Of a stretch of 64,000 bases of DNA, positions 1 through 11,346 are shown in pieces. This stretch comes from an uncultured Clostridia bacterium (GTDB taxonomy: Bacteria; Bacillota; Clostridia; Christensenellales; Borkfalkiaceae). Within the stretch, counting starts at the first letter, position 1. Each line of letters opens with the position of its first letter. Where the stretch lies: NCBI GenBank assembly GCA_944368155.1, contig CALVWW010000007.1:1-64000 (forward strand), written 5' to 3'. A program made the position numbers and the translations under genes. The notes below the pieces were generated by a model, which saw nothing but the letters and a program-made list of their open reading frames with translations, was not told the DNA's origin and did no database searches.

Positions 1-3000
1 ATAGAAGTCGCTTATGGCGAAGAAATTTCCCTTGCAGTATCGGCCAACACCGGCTATGAATACGATATCAGCGGCGCCGGCATTTCGGGCAGCAACGGAA
101 GTTACACGTTGGCGTATAACGAAACTTACTATCCCGACGGAGCTACTCTCACTATAGACTTCACAGCAAAGTCATGGGTAATTAACTTCGAGAATATCGG
201 CGAATACATTACCGGTCCCAGCGGTACGCTTTTAACAGACATAACGTTAAATATCGACGGTACCGAAATAACGCCTACCTCAAGTGACTATTGGCCCGAT
301 AATGCGTTTGAAAGAGTTACATTCAGCTACGGCCAGCGCGTTACGGTCAGCGGCCTTTCGCTCGACGGTTACTCTTTCGAGGGCTGGACATTCTATGGCG
401 GAGCAAGCAGCTTAGGTGCACTTGAATATGACAACGCTTCCGGCGTTTATGTTCTTACCGCGGGCGACGTCGACTTTGATTCTTATGTTAACAGAGATCT
501 TTATATCTATGCAAACTGGAATATTGACGCTCCCACGGTAGATATAGAGGCAAGCAATTACGATTCAGTTGAAGGCAGCACCTATACTGCTGAATACGAC
601 CCTGCTTCCGGCGTGACGCTTACGGCCGACGTAAGTCACAACGCAAGCCCCAACACACTCCGTTACACTTATTTCTGGTCGCATTCGGGCAGCAACGGCC
701 CCGTCAATAACGACAGCAGCCAGAGCATAACCGTAACCGACGTTGTCGATACGGGCAGTGTAAACGGCAGCGGCACATATACGCTTACCGTCACCCTTAC
801 TGCAAGCAGTACGCCTTACGGCATTACCGTTTCCAATCTTATGTCGTCGCCAAACGGCATAACCGAAAGGGCGGCGGTTACTGTGCAGATCACTCCTGCG
901 CAGGTTACTGCGCCGACGGCGGCAAGCGGCCTTGTTTATAACGGTCAGTTGCAGACGGGCGTGGCGGTTGCAAGCGGATATGAGGACATATATACCGTAT
1001 CGAACGGCACCGCAATAAATGCGGGCAACTATTCGGCGACTGTTGTCCTCAGCGATAAAACCAACTATGTATGGGCAGGCGGCGGCACGGACGATAAGTC
1101 TGTTGCATGGTCTATCGGCAAGCTTGAACTTAGCGGAGCAACTATAACCTTAAACAGCAGTTCGCTTGTATATAACGGCCAAACGCAGACTGTTACGATA
1201 AGCGGCGTTTCCGTGACGAGCGGCGAATATACGCTCAACCCCGTTGTAACTTCCGACTACACCATAACAAGCGGCAACAGCGGCGAAAACGTAAGTGAGT
1301 ACACCCTCACTATAACCGCGGTCGAAAAGGGCAACTACAGCGGCACGGCGACTGTGAGCTGGAATATAACGGCAAAGCAGATTAGCGAAATCGCGTGGAC
1401 GAACAAAACTCCCTATACCTATAACGGCGGAGCACAGGCGCCCGTGCTTGGAACTCAAAGCTGGCTGTGTGAGGGTGATACGCTCGAAGATATCCTCGAG
1501 GTAAGCATTTCGGGCGATAATGCCGCAAATAACGAGGCGGTAAATGTCGATAACTACACCGCCGAGGCAAACCTCAAACCGGGCGTTGTAAACTATGAGT
1601 TTGCTGCAAGCGTTACAAACAAGTCGGTTGAGTTTGAAATTCAGGCCAAGCAGCTTACGGCGGTATGGAGCGTAGACGGTACGCAGGCAGGCGAAAATGT
1701 TTTCACCGCAACCCAAACATACAAGGGCGGCTCCTTCACTGTAACCGCAACTGCGGCAACCGGCGTGAGCGGTGAAACTGTTACGCTCACTTATACCTAT
1801 ACTTATAATTCAGCTTCGCACAGCGGAGCAATAGAAAATGCAGGTATATATACCGTAACTGCTGCGGTCAACGGCAACAGCAATTATGTAATCTCCGATG
1901 CAAGTAAAGCTTTTACGTTCACTGTGACCAAGGCGACGCCGTATCCAGTAGGGAGCGGTCTTACGGCAACATACGGCGATTTGCTCTCCTCTGTCACTGC
2001 AAGCGGCGTGGCGCATTTCGATGGGAAAGTGGTCGAAGGCACGTGGAAGTGGGGCGACAGTTCGCACAGCTACACCGATGCCACATTGGTGGGCAATAAG
2101 GGCGATAACATCTTCTATGCAACGTTCACCCCGAACGACGGAACAAATTATAACACCGTTGAAAATGTTTCAATCAAAATAACCGTATCTGCAAAGTCCC
2201 TCACCGTTACATGGACGGAGTCTGCCGACTATGTTTACAGCGGTACAGACAAAACTCCTGTACCCAGCATTTCAGCTGGCCAGATAGTGAGCGGCGACGA
2301 AGGCAATGTAACTGTTTCTGCGGAAATTACAGCAGGCAGCGCTACAGACGGCAAAGCAATCAACAAGGGCAGTTACACAGCCACTGCAATCCTTTCCGGC
2401 AGTGCGGCAGGCAACTACGAGATTACGACCGAAAGCTCGACCGAGCAATTTGAGGTAACGGCCAAATCTGTAACCGTTGTGTGGACGCTCAACCCTGCGG
2501 ACAGCGACTGGAGCGTTGATTACAGCGAAAACGGCTATACGGTAAGCGTGGCTGCTCAGTCGGGCGATATACTTACAACCGACAGCGGTGTGAGCGTGGT
2601 GATTGCAAGCTACACCGTTGACGGAACCGAGGGCTCAACTACAGTTGGCGCAACCAGCAGCAAGGTGTATGGCGTAGGCGGTTATACGTTCACCGCAGCT
2701 CTCACCGGCAACGACACATATGGCAACTATGAGATTACAACAAATGAAACCCGGTCCCTCAGCATAGGGCAGACGGCGCTTTCGCCTTCGCTCAGCCTGA
2801 ACTATGAAAACACCTTCACGCTCAACGGCAGCGAAAGCGGCGCGGACATAGTTGTTACGCTCGGCGAAAACTTGCCTTCAGACCTCACCGTTTCGTTCAC
2901 AATGGGTGCAACTACCCTTTCGGACGGCGACGTGACCTTTGAAGGCGGCACATACAAGGCAACGTTCACAGTGGACGCTGAGGGTACATACGAAATTTCC

Positions 3001-6000
3001 GCAAGTGTATCCCACAGCGACGGCGGTTATAATTTAAATCAGCCGTCAGCTGTATCAGCAACTATCAGCTGGCTTGAAGCGACGGACGCATATGTAGCCG
3101 GCACGGGCACCTATATAGCTGATAACGGCGCGATATACTACAGCGGAACCAGCCCTGTATTCAACGCAAACAGCGGCTATAGCCTCGGCTCGGGTATAAC
3201 CGCGGGCGAAAGCTCCTTCAGCGGCATGCAGTTCTATTACAGGAACGCAAGCAATCAGGTCGGCTATGCAGACCTCACTGCAACGAAAGATACAGCCGCT
3301 CCTTCAATCACCATAGGCAGCTCTTCGGGCGACGACAGCTATAACGACGGCGCAAATACCGCAGGCAGCACATGGTGGGTATTTGAAGAGGGAAGCGCTC
3401 CCGCAGTTGTTGTCGGCTCTGCCGATACCGCAAGCGGCGCGGCGGATGTACAGTACTACTGGGATAGCGACGGCACAATAACTGACGGCGCAGATATAAC
3501 AGGTTGGACGTCCGGCACTCCGACGAGCGCGCAGGACGGAGTGCTGTGGATAAAGGCCACCGACAATGTTGGCAACACAGCATACGCCCACGCAAGCTTC
3601 AAGAGCTATTCGGCGCCTGATAACGCTACCGCAAGTTACACAAAACTTTCAAGCGGACCCGTTTCAGCGGCATATGGCGAAAACACCGTAACAGGCGTTT
3701 CTCTCAGCGATTCCGATATCGGAAATTCCAACTATACCGCAACGGGCGGCACGCTCACGCTCAGCACCAATTATCTCAACGCTCTTGCAATGACGGGCGA
3801 TTCGCAGTCGTTTGAATACACCGTTACCTATAGTCCTGCAGGGCTTGAAGGCTCGGATATAAAGAGCGGCAGCATTCCTTCGGGCGGCTTTACCTTTACA
3901 TTTACAGTCACCGTTGAAAAGGCTACCCTCACCGCAGGCGACTTTGATTTCAGCGCAAGCGGAGGAGTGTACAACGGCAATGCATACACCGCTACGGTTA
4001 CGCTTAAAAACGCCGCTTACGGCGCGGGCGACCTCACAGTCACCTATTACGACGAGGAAGACAGCCTTGTGACCGACAGCGATAACAGCGCGACTGCACC
4101 CGTAAATGCGGGTACCTACACCGTTAAGGTGAGCGCAAGCGGTTCAACTTACTACAAGGCGGCAACCGAACTCACCGCCGATAACTGGAACTTTACGATA
4201 ACAAAGGCAACGCCGACTATTAGCGTAAATTCCGCAGGCACGGTAACCTATGGCAATTTACTGTACATAACCGGTTCTATCGCAAACTACGGAACTGCCG
4301 TTGAGGGAATAACTTTAAATGCCACTATAGATGGCAATACTCTTAGCTCTGTCACATTAACTGATAATGGAACTTTCTATATTCCTGAATACGATACGGC
4401 AGACAAAGGACTTGCAATCGGAAGCAATACAATCACTGTTTCGTTTGCGGGCAATCAAAACCTCAATGCGGCCGAAGGTTCGGTAACAGTAGTCTTAAAT
4501 GAAAAGACCGTTACGGTCGTTGTAAACGGCGACATACGCAAGACTTACGACGGCACGACGGCGGTCGAAAGCGGCGATATAATCCTCGGGTTCACTGATG
4601 GGGATATCGAGGCAGGCGGCAATAGCGGCATCGACAATGTTTCCGCGGTGTTTACTTCGGCTGAATACTCTGATAAGAACGCAGAAACCGGCAAAACCGT
4701 TACGGTAAGCGGCATCACCCTCAGCGGAGGTGACGCAGAATGGTACAAGTTGAACGTCACCGAAGCTGCTTCAGCCAACGGTGTAATTGAAGCCAAAACT
4801 ATTTCGGCAGGCGATATAACGTGGACCTATACCAACAGCGGCGTAGCAGGAGGCGCTTCTCAGACGCTCACCGTCAACGGCGGCGCGGCTACGGTCACCT
4901 ACAACGGTTTGCAGTACACTGTTTCCGCTGAATTTACGGGCGAGGGCGAGGACGGCACCATCAGCCTTGAAATGTCGGGCAACTCCTTCACAGATGTGGA
5001 TAACAGTCCCTACGCGGTTGCGGCAGCTATCCTTTCCGCCCACAGCAACAACTATGTGCTCGATACCGGCGCGGGAAGCTTGTCTGTGAGCGTAAGTGAA
5101 GGCAGCACAAGCATTACAAACTTAGCGGCCTATCTGGGCGAAACAGCGGCGACTTTGTTCACATACGGCGACACTATAACGATAAAAGGCAATGTTGCAT
5201 ACGGCGAAGGCGGCACAATAACCGTTAAGTCGGGTGAAACCACATTGGGAACGGCCACAGTAGATGCCGACGGCTCATTCGAGCTTGATTACGATACGGC
5301 AGACAAGGGGCTTTCAATCGGCAGCAATACTCTTTCAGTCTCCTTCGGCGGAAATGCAAACGTTGGAACGGCAGTCGCAACTGTTACAGTTACTCTTGAG
5401 CAGAAAACAGTTAGTGTTTCAATCTACGGCACGACGACAAAGGAATACGACGGCACGACTGACGCACCTTCAGGCGCATCGCTCAGTTTAGCCGGTGTTT
5501 TGGGGGCTGATGATGTATCTGTAGACGGTACTCCGGCCTATAACAGCAGTAACGTCAACGAAGCCGACACAATCACTGCCTCCGGCCTGACTCTCACAGG
5601 TACACACAGCGGCTATTATAAACTCTATGCAGAAAGCGCCGAAACTTCCGGCACTATTACAGCCAAGGGTGTAGCGCTTGACTGGTCGGTAGACAACGAC
5701 GCGGTAAAACAGCCTGACGGCACCTTCACCGGCACCTATAACGGCACCGAATTCAAAGTTGAAGCAAGCGCAAGCGGCGTTAACGGCGAAACTGTGACAG
5801 CTGTGCTCGATTACAGCAGCTTCACAAATGCCAACGCGGACGGCGAAAACTACACTGCAACAGTTACCGGCCTCACCGTAACTGCTTCCGACAGCTCAAT
5901 AATTGCAAACGGCGGAAACAACTACGAAATAGCCGCGGACAATGACAGCGTAACGCTTGTTATCAATCCCAAGGAAATAGGCCTTGACTGGAGCGTACTT

Positions 6001-9000
6001 GACGACCTCGTTTACGACGGAAATGCGAAGGAGCTCACGGCAACTGCCACCGGCACGGTGGGTACCGACAGCTGCACAGTCACCGTAACTCTTACGGGCG
6101 ACAATGTAAACGTCACGGAAGACGGCTTCTATTATACGGCTACGGCGCTCGGTAATTCCAATTACAAGCTGCCTTCAGCTGTAAACAGCAATACTTACCA
6201 TATCACAGCCAAGACTGTTAACGTTGATTGGACTGTAAACGGCAGTGCATGGACGGATAGCGGCACCTATACCGCCGGCGGCTACACCGTTGAAGTTTCC
6301 ACATATGACATTGTTGCGGCCGATACCACCGCAGTCAGCCTCACGCTTTCGGGCGGAGAGTCGGGCAGCGGCGCCCGGCAGTTCATCAAGAACTACAAAG
6401 AGGACGGATATGGCCTTGAAGTATCGCTCAACAACACGAGCGGCTACAACAACTATGCGCTTGCAGCGGAAGACGTTTCAAAGATCTTCACGGTGAACAA
6501 GGCAACGCTCACCGACAATACCGCCGCCGTGACGGAGGAGTACGACGGAACGGCGCACAGCCTTACGATAAGCCTTGCTGGCTTTGCGGCAGGCGATGAG
6601 CAGACTACCGCCGCGGGCTATAAGGTGGAATACAGCACCGACGGCAACACCTGGAGCGAAACTCCCGTAACGGTTACAAACGTTGCGGACAGCAAAACCG
6701 TCTACTACCGCGTAAGTTACACCAACTACAACACGGTCGAAGGCAACAAAGCGATAACCATCGAAGCAAAACAGCTCTATGCGGATGATATCGAATGGTT
6801 CTTCACCAACGATAAAGTTGAGGGCGGAGACAGGCAGGAAATAGCCGGCGAACTCGTCTACAACGGATCAGAATATGCAATCTATGCAACTGTTGCAGGC
6901 GTGGGCGAAACTCTTGAGCTCGTTGTAACGGGCGGCGAAGACGGCGGCAACACCTTCACACACGTTCCCGCAAGCGGCGCTTACGGCATGCTGGCAGAGC
7001 TGGAAGGCACTGCGACCAACTACACATTCAAGGGGCAGACAACAAGTCTTTTCGTCCTTATCAGCAATGCCTCCATCGGCATAACTATAGAGGGATACGA
7101 AGGCGAATACGACGGCACGGCCCACGAGGCGGCGACATACAGCGCAATCACTGCCGACGGCAGCGAAGCTGCATGGCAGTTCCGCCTGAGCGAAGAAGAA
7201 GCATGGAGCGGAACAATACCTGAAGTTACCGATGCCGGCACATACACCCTGTATTACACGGTTTCCGTTGCCAACCATGCCACGGAAGAAGGCTCTGTAG
7301 AAGTTACCGTAGGCCGTAGAGACCTTGCAAACGCGGAGATAGAAGTTCTCAGCGAGCACGAATATGACGGCACGGAGCACGAGGCTGTTATCGAAGTCAC
7401 CGACGGAGAGATAGCCATAACCGAAGGTGACTGGGAAGTAGCTTTCTCTGAAAACATTGACGCGGGCGTTGCCACGATTACATTGACGGCAACGGAGGAC
7501 GGCAACTATAAGGGCGTAACATACGCACAGTTCACTATCGCCGAAAGGGAGATAGAGACCGTGTGGAACCTTCCCGAAGGCACGTCAGTGGACGAAAACG
7601 GCGCGTATACAATAGTGTACAGCGAAGGCGGCCACACGATAAGCGCGGACGTTGTAACCGAAGTTGACGGCGAGGTTGTCGTAATTCACATTACTCTCGA
7701 GGATGAAACTCTTGAGAGCCACACCTTAACAGCGGCAGGCACATACAAGCTTTCGGCGGAAATAGTATCTGTTGAAGGCGGAAAGGCCGAAAACTACAAG
7801 CTCATAAATACCGAGATAACATTTGTAATAACAAAGGCAACGGCAACTGTACCCGTTCCCGGCAAGGTTGAAGGCGAGCTCACCTACGGCGACAGCCTTT
7901 CGCAGCTCGACCCTCCCGAGGGCTGGCAGTGGACCGAACCCGGTAAGATACCCACTATCGAGGAAGGCGAGAACGGTATAAGCATCACCATACCTGTCGA
8001 CGACGATAACTACGACTGGACGGGCGTCGAGGGATATGACCCTGAAAACGGTACATACACGACTACGGTGACAGTCAAAGTCAACAAGGCGACATATGAC
8101 CTTACGGGCGTAACTTTCGACGATAAGACCTTCGTTTACGACGGTCAGCCCCACTCGCTGGAGATATCCGGAACCCTTCCCGACGGCGTGAGCGTTGAGT
8201 ATATAAACAACGCGCAGACGGAAATCGGCGAGTATGAAGTTACCGCGGTATTCAAGGGCGACGTAAACTACAACGATATACCCGACATGACCGCCAAGCT
8301 CACTATAAAGGAGATAGACATCTCGGATGCAACGATAGAGATTGTATCCTCCGGGTTGCACGTCTACAACGGCAGGGAGCACACCGTAGACATTCGCGTG
8401 ACCGACAGCGACGGCAACGTTATTTCGGGCGAGAACTACACGGTAAGCTATGCGGATAACATCGATGCAGGCATTGCAACCGTCACGGTAACGGCCACCG
8501 GCAACTACAGCGGCACGCTCAGCGCAAACTTCACCATTGCGGCCAAGCATGTCGGCGTCGAGTGGATACTTCCCGACGGAATTGCCGGCGAAGACGGTTC
8601 GTATTCGGCAGACTACAGTGAAGAAGGTTACACAATCACGGCGGTTGCAGACCTCGGAGTTGACGGCGAAAGCGCAGTGCTCACCTTCGAAGTCAACGGA
8701 GAGGCGGTAAACGGCGTAACCTGTTCCGAAGCCGGCGTTTACACGATAAACGCCATTCTGGGCGGCGTTACGGGCGGTCAGGCGAATGTAAGCAACTACA
8801 CGCTGGTCAACCACACCATTTCGCTTGAAATAAGCGAAAAGCAGGAACCCGGTCCCGCAATAAGCTTCGAGTATACCGAGCCTGAAAATCTCGTTTACGA
8901 CGGAACTGCCAAGCAGGCGACCGTTGTTCCCACGGGCGGCTACACAGGCTATGAGGCTACCGTATACTATTCGAGCACGGCCGACAGGATAACTTCCGTC

Positions 9001-11283
9001 GAACCCGTGAATGCGGGCACCTATTACGTATTTGCCACCGTTGAAATAGGCGGCAGCAGTGCGTTCGCACCCGTGCTTGTCGGCGAGTTCACAATAGCGC
9101 GTGCCGTTGTGGAAATTCCCGTCGGCGGCGAAATCGAAGCAAACGGCGAGGAACAGACCTATCTTCCCGAGGGCTTCGACGGAGATATAATGGATATTGA
9201 GGGCAACATATTCACCGAGGACGGCGAATATAACGCCACAATCTCGCTCCGCGACCCCGATAACTACGTGTGGGAAGACGGCACCGATACTTCCAAGGAG
9301 ATAGCCTTCACGGTAACTCCCGAAACCTTAAATCTCCTGTGGCTGATAATACTGCTTGCGGTAATTGCAGTCATAGAGATAGTAATCATAATACCTTTAA
9401 ATAAGCGCCGCAAGCGCAACGCGCAGAACGGCGACGGCGGCGACGATGACGAAGGCGGCGACGATAATGACGGCGGCGCGGCCGCAGGCGGAACCGACGG
9501 TACGCCTTCGGGCGGCGGCAACGGCGGAGGAGCTTCGCTCCTCGCCGTGGCCCCCATGGCAATGCTGGCGGCAGAAAACCTGCCCTCAGGCCAGCTCGCC
9601 GCTATAATAGCCCTCGGCGTTGCGGTCGTCGGCCTCGGCATCGCAGATACCGTTCTGGGAGTAAAGGGCAAAAAAAAACGCCAAAAGATAGAGAGTAACG
9701 CGCAGGAAGAGGCGGCTGCAACCCAGCCCGAACCCGAGCCCGAAGAGGCGCCTGCGGAGGAGCAGTCCGAACCTGAACCTCAGTCCGAACCTGTTTATGA
9801 ACCTCAACCCGAACCTGTTTATGAACCCCAGCCCGAACCTGTTTATGAACCTCAGCCCGAACCCGTTTATGAACCTCAGCCCGAACCTGAACCGGCATAC
9901 GGGCAGACTGACAGCGACAGGGAGTATGCCACGCAGGTGCTGTATAGCGAGCAGCCGCAGTTTGTGCCTGTGCCCGCGCCCGTGTTCGTGGCCCCGCCCG
10001 AACCCGCGCCCGTGGTGCCGGTAATTCTTCCCGACGAAGACGGAATGTACACCGTGCGCTATCTCTACAGCTTCAGGGCAAAGCTTATTCAGTCCACTCC
10101 CGAAATTCAGAGGCGCTACCAGAACATAATCGATTTGGTCGGCGCTTACGAAGGTGTAAAGGCGGTGGAGAGCTGGAAGCATGTGCGCATTTACAGCGGC
10201 AGGGAGCTCTATTCTTACATGGTGTTCAAGGGCAAGAAGCTTTGCATAACCTTTGCTCTCGACCCGGCCGAATTTGAAGATACCAAGTACCGCGGGATAG
10301 ACGTTTCCGACGTAAAGCGTTACGAAAAAACGCCTATGATGCTCAAACTCACTTCCGACAGGCGCGGCAGATATTCCGAATATCTTCTCTCGCTGCTGCT
10401 TGAGCGCGAAGGGTTTACAAAGGGCGAGGTAAAAGTAACCGAAATAAACCTGCCTTACGAAACGCGCGAACAGCTCATACGCCGCAAACTCGTAAAGATA
10501 GTTGCGCCCGGTGCGCGAGGCGGCGAGAAGGAGCGCATAGACCGCGAAACCTTCCTGAGGGAACAGCAGGCCATGCGCGAGGCGGAGGCGGAGATTATGC
10601 CCCTTGTCGACGAGCAAGGCATGGTCATTATCCGCTACAACTACAGTTTCAGGGCAAAGCTCATACAGTCCACGCCCGAAATCCAGAAGCGCTACGGCAC
10701 CCTCGTCGATTTTATGCGTTCGTATAAAAAGGTCAAGGCGGCCGAGAGCTGGAAGCAGGTGAGGGTATATGCCGGCAGAACGCTGTATGCTCTGTTCACC
10801 TTCCGCGGCAAAAAACTGTGCGTGAGCTTTGCGCTCGACCCCGCTGAATTCGAGGGTACCAAGTACCGCGGAATAGACGTTTCCGGCGTAAAGAAGTATG
10901 CGCGCACGCCCATGATGCTCAAGCTCACATCCGAGCGCAGAGCGCGCTATGCAGAACATCTCTTCACGGTCCTCATGGAACGCGGGGAAGTGCCCCAGGG
11001 CGTCGTCGTTCCCACCGAGTGGGAAAATGAATACCGCTCGCGCGAGCAGCTGATAACTGACAATAAAATAAAGATGGTCAGCGTTGGCCTGCGCCGCGGC
11101 GCAGGCGAGGCCGAAAAGGTCGACGTTTACACCGCCATACGCGAACGCGCGGCGGCGCGCATGGCCGAAAGGCAGGCGGCGGAAGCTAAGGCCGCCGAAG
11201 AAGCTGCCGCTGCACAGGCCTCTTCACAGCAGTCGGAACCTTCCGAAAAGGCGGTTGAAGAGAGCTCTGAGGCAAAGGCGTAA
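1..11283 (+). CDS. Giant MBG/Ig-repeat surface protein, membrane anchored (5' partial)
   Basis: The frame is open from base 1, so the gene starts upstream of the window; at least 3,760 residues are present. It begins with an InlB-like beta-grasp segment (GYSFEGW), followed by dozens of beta-rich modules with the YDG/YNG, KATPTIS-type and TYGD signatures of bacterial YDG and MBG domains, typical of adhesins. A hydrophobic helix (nt 9334-9399) followed by KRRKR, an Asp/Gly-rich linker and a second hydrophobic segment (about 9592-9660) replace an LPXTG anchor. Next come EPVYEPQP repeats (9780-9900) and two copies of a domain of about 120 residues (10051-10410 and 10618-10983) with YSFRAKLIQSTPEIQ and ALDPAEFE. 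From memory, this last domain occurs in uncharacterised clostridial membrane proteins. The repeats point to adhesion or cell-surface scaffolding; the role of the tail is unknown. Confidence 0.9.
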   Translation: MEVAYGEEISLAVSANTGYEYDISGAGISGSNGSYTLAYNETYYPDGATLTIDFTAKSWVINFENIGEYITGPSGTLLTDITLNIDGTEITPTSSDYWPDNAFERVTFSYGQRVTVSGLSLDGYSFEGWTFYGGASSLGALEYDNASGVYVLTAGDVDFDSYVNRDLYIYANWNIDAPTVDIEASNYDSVEGSTYTAEYDPASGVTLTADVSHNASPNTLRYTYFWSHSGSNGPVNNDSSQSITVTDVVDTGSVNGSGTYTLTVTLTASSTPYGITVSNLMSSPNGITERAAVTVQITPAQVTAPTAASGLVYNGQLQTGVAVASGYEDIYTVSNGTAINAGNYSATVVLSDKTNYVWAGGGTDDKSVAWSIGKLELSGATITLNSSSLVYNGQTQTVTISGVSVTSGEYTLNPVVTSDYTITSGNSGENVSEYTLTITAVEKGNYSGTATVSWNITAKQISEIAWTNKTPYTYNGGAQAPVLGTQSWLCEGDTLEDILEVSISGDNAANNEAVNVDNYTAEANLKPGVVNYEFAASVTNKSVEFEIQAKQLTAVWSVDGTQAGENVFTATQTYKGGSFTVTATAATGVSGETVTLTYTYTYNSASHSGAIENAGIYTVTAAVNGNSNYVISDASKAFTFTVTKATPYPVGSGLTATYGDLLSSVTASGVAHFDGKVVEGTWKWGDSSHSYTDATLVGNKGDNIFYATFTPNDGTNYNTVENVSIKITVSAKSLTVTWTESADYVYSGTDKTPVPSISAGQIVSGDEGNVTVSAEITAGSATDGKAINKGSYTATAILSGSAAGNYEITTESSTEQFEVTAKSVTVVWTLNPADSDWSVDYSENGYTVSVAAQSGDILTTDSGVSVVIASYTVDGTEGSTTVGATSSKVYGVGGYTFTAALTGNDTYGNYEITTNETRSLSIGQTALSPSLSLNYENTFTLNGSESGADIVVTLGENLPSDLTVSFTMGATTLSDGDVTFEGGTYKATFTVDAEGTYEISASVSHSDGGYNLNQPSAVSATISWLEATDAYVAGTGTYIADNGAIYYSGTSPVFNANSGYSLGSGITAGESSFSGMQFYYRNASNQVGYADLTATKDTAAPSITIGSSSGDDSYNDGANTAGSTWWVFEEGSAPAVVVGSADTASGAADVQYYWDSDGTITDGADITGWTSGTPTSAQDGVLWIKATDNVGNTAYAHASFKSYSAPDNATASYTKLSSGPVSAAYGENTVTGVSLSDSDIGNSNYTATGGTLTLSTNYLNALAMTGDSQSFEYTVTYSPAGLEGSDIKSGSIPSGGFTFTFTVTVEKATLTAGDFDFSASGGVYNGNAYTATVTLKNAAYGAGDLTVTYYDEEDSLVTDSDNSATAPVNAGTYTVKVSASGSTYYKAATELTADNWNFTITKATPTISVNSAGTVTYGNLLYITGSIANYGTAVEGITLNATIDGNTLSSVTLTDNGTFYIPEYDTADKGLAIGSNTITVSFAGNQNLNAAEGSVTVVLNEKTVTVVVNGDIRKTYDGTTAVESGDIILGFTDGDIEAGGNSGIDNVSAVFTSAEYSDKNAETGKTVTVSGITLSGGDAEWYKLNVTEAASANGVIEAKTISAGDITWTYTNSGVAGGASQTLTVNGGAATVTYNGLQYTVSAEFTGEGEDGTISLEMSGNSFTDVDNSPYAVAAAILSAHSNNYVLDTGAGSLSVSVSEGSTSITNLAAYLGETAATLFTYGDTITIKGNVAYGEGGTITVKSGETTLGTATVDADGSFELDYDTADKGLSIGSNTLSVSFGGNANVGTAVATVTVTLEQKTVSVSIYGTTTKEYDGTTDAPSGASLSLAGVLGADDVSVDGTPAYNSSNVNEADTITASGLTLTGTHSGYYKLYAESAETSGTITAKGVALDWSVDNDAVKQPDGTFTGTYNGTEFKVEASASGVNGETVTAVLDYSSFTNANADGENYTATVTGLTVTASDSSIIANGGNNYEIAADNDSVTLVINPKEIGLDWSVLDDLVYDGNAKELTATATGTVGTDSCTVTVTLTGDNVNVTEDGFYYTATALGNSNYKLPSAVNSNTYHITAKTVNVDWTVNGSAWTDSGTYTAGGYTVEVSTYDIVAADTTAVSLTLSGGESGSGARQFIKNYKEDGYGLEVSLNNTSGYNNYALAAEDVSKIFTVNKATLTDNTAAVTEEYDGTAHSLTISLAGFAAGDEQTTAAGYKVEYSTDGNTWSETPVTVTNVADSKTVYYRVSYTNYNTVEGNKAITIEAKQLYADDIEWFFTNDKVEGGDRQEIAGELVYNGSEYAIYATVAGVGETLELVVTGGEDGGNTFTHVPASGAYGMLAELEGTATNYTFKGQTTSLFVLISNASIGITIEGYEGEYDGTAHEAATYSAITADGSEAAWQFRLSEEEAWSGTIPEVTDAGTYTLYYTVSVANHATEEGSVEVTVGRRDLANAEIEVLSEHEYDGTEHEAVIEVTDGEIAITEGDWEVAFSENIDAGVATITLTATEDGNYKGVTYAQFTIAEREIETVWNLPEGTSVDENGAYTIVYSEGGHTISADVVTEVDGEVVVIHITLEDETLESHTLTAAGTYKLSAEIVSVEGGKAENYKLINTEITFVITKATATVPVPGKVEGELTYGDSLSQLDPPEGWQWTEPGKIPTIEEGENGISITIPVDDDNYDWTGVEGYDPENGTYTTTVTVKVNKATYDLTGVTFDDKTFVYDGQPHSLEISGTLPDGVSVEYINNAQTEIGEYEVTAVFKGDVNYNDIPDMTAKLTIKEIDISDATIEIVSSGLHVYNGREHTVDIRVTDSDGNVISGENYTVSYADNIDAGIATVTVTATGNYSGTLSANFTIAAKHVGVEWILPDGIAGEDGSYSADYSEEGYTITAVADLGVDGESAVLTFEVNGEAVNGVTCSEAGVYTINAILGGVTGGQANVSNYTLVNHTISLEISEKQEPGPAISFEYTEPENLVYDGTAKQATVVPTGGYTGYEATVYYSSTADRITSVEPVNAGTYYVFATVEIGGSSAFAPVLVGEFTIARAVVEIPVGGEIEANGEEQTYLPEGFDGDIMDIEGNIFTEDGEYNATISLRDPDNYVWEDGTDTSKEIAFTVTPETLNLLWLIILLAVIAVIEIVIIIPLNKRRKRNAQNGDGGDDDEGGDDNDGGAAAGGTDGTPSGGGNGGGASLLAVAPMAMLAAENLPSGQLAAIIALGVAVVGLGIADTVLGVKGKKKRQKIESNAQEEAAATQPEPEPEEAPAEEQSEPEPQSEPVYEPQPEPVYEPQPEPVYEPQPEPVYEPQPEPEPAYGQTDSDREYATQVLYSEQPQFVPVPAPVFVAPPEPAPVVPVILPDEDGMYTVRYLYSFRAKLIQSTPEIQRRYQNIIDLVGAYEGVKAVESWKHVRIYSGRELYSYMVFKGKKLCITFALDPAEFEDTKYRGIDVSDVKRYEKTPMMLKLTSDRRGRYSEYLLSLLLEREGFTKGEVKVTEINLPYETREQLIRRKLVKIVAPGARGGEKERIDRETFLREQQAMREAEAEIMPLVDEQGMVIIRYNYSFRAKLIQSTPEIQKRYGTLVDFMRSYKKVKAAESWKQVRVYAGRTLYALFTFRGKKLCVSFALDPAEFEGTKYRGIDVSGVKKYARTPMMLKLTSERRARYAEHLFTVLMERGEVPQGVVVPTEWENEYRSREQLITDNKIKMVSVGLRRGAGEAEKVDVYTAIRERAAARMAERQAAEAKAAEEAAAAQASSQQSEPSEKAVEESSEAKA

Positions 11284-11311
11284 AATTTGCCTTAAAACGT
11301 GCAGGATAAGC

Positions 11312-11340
11312 TTGCAAAAGCACGGCGGATATGTTATAAT
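11312..11340 (+). promoter_or_regulatory. Promoter TTGCAA-N17-TATAAT
   Basis: TTGCAA at 11312-11317 is spaced 17 bases from a perfect TATAAT at 11335-11340. It lies after the stop of the giant surface protein and points toward a terminator only about 65 bases downstream, so it appears to drive a very short transcript. Confidence 0.6.
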
Positions 11341-11346
11341 TATTTC

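Noticed and set aside
7726-8814. 362-codon minus-strand frame inside the giant gene
   Set aside because: Antisense shadow of repetitive Ig-type coding sequence with biased codons; no start signal or recognisable domain.
9586-10959. Long open frame on the minus strand inside the giant gene (457 codons)
   Set aside because: It mirrors the Pro/Glu and duplicated-domain coding sequence; composition is odd, there is no ribosome site, and the plus-strand frame is clearly the real one.
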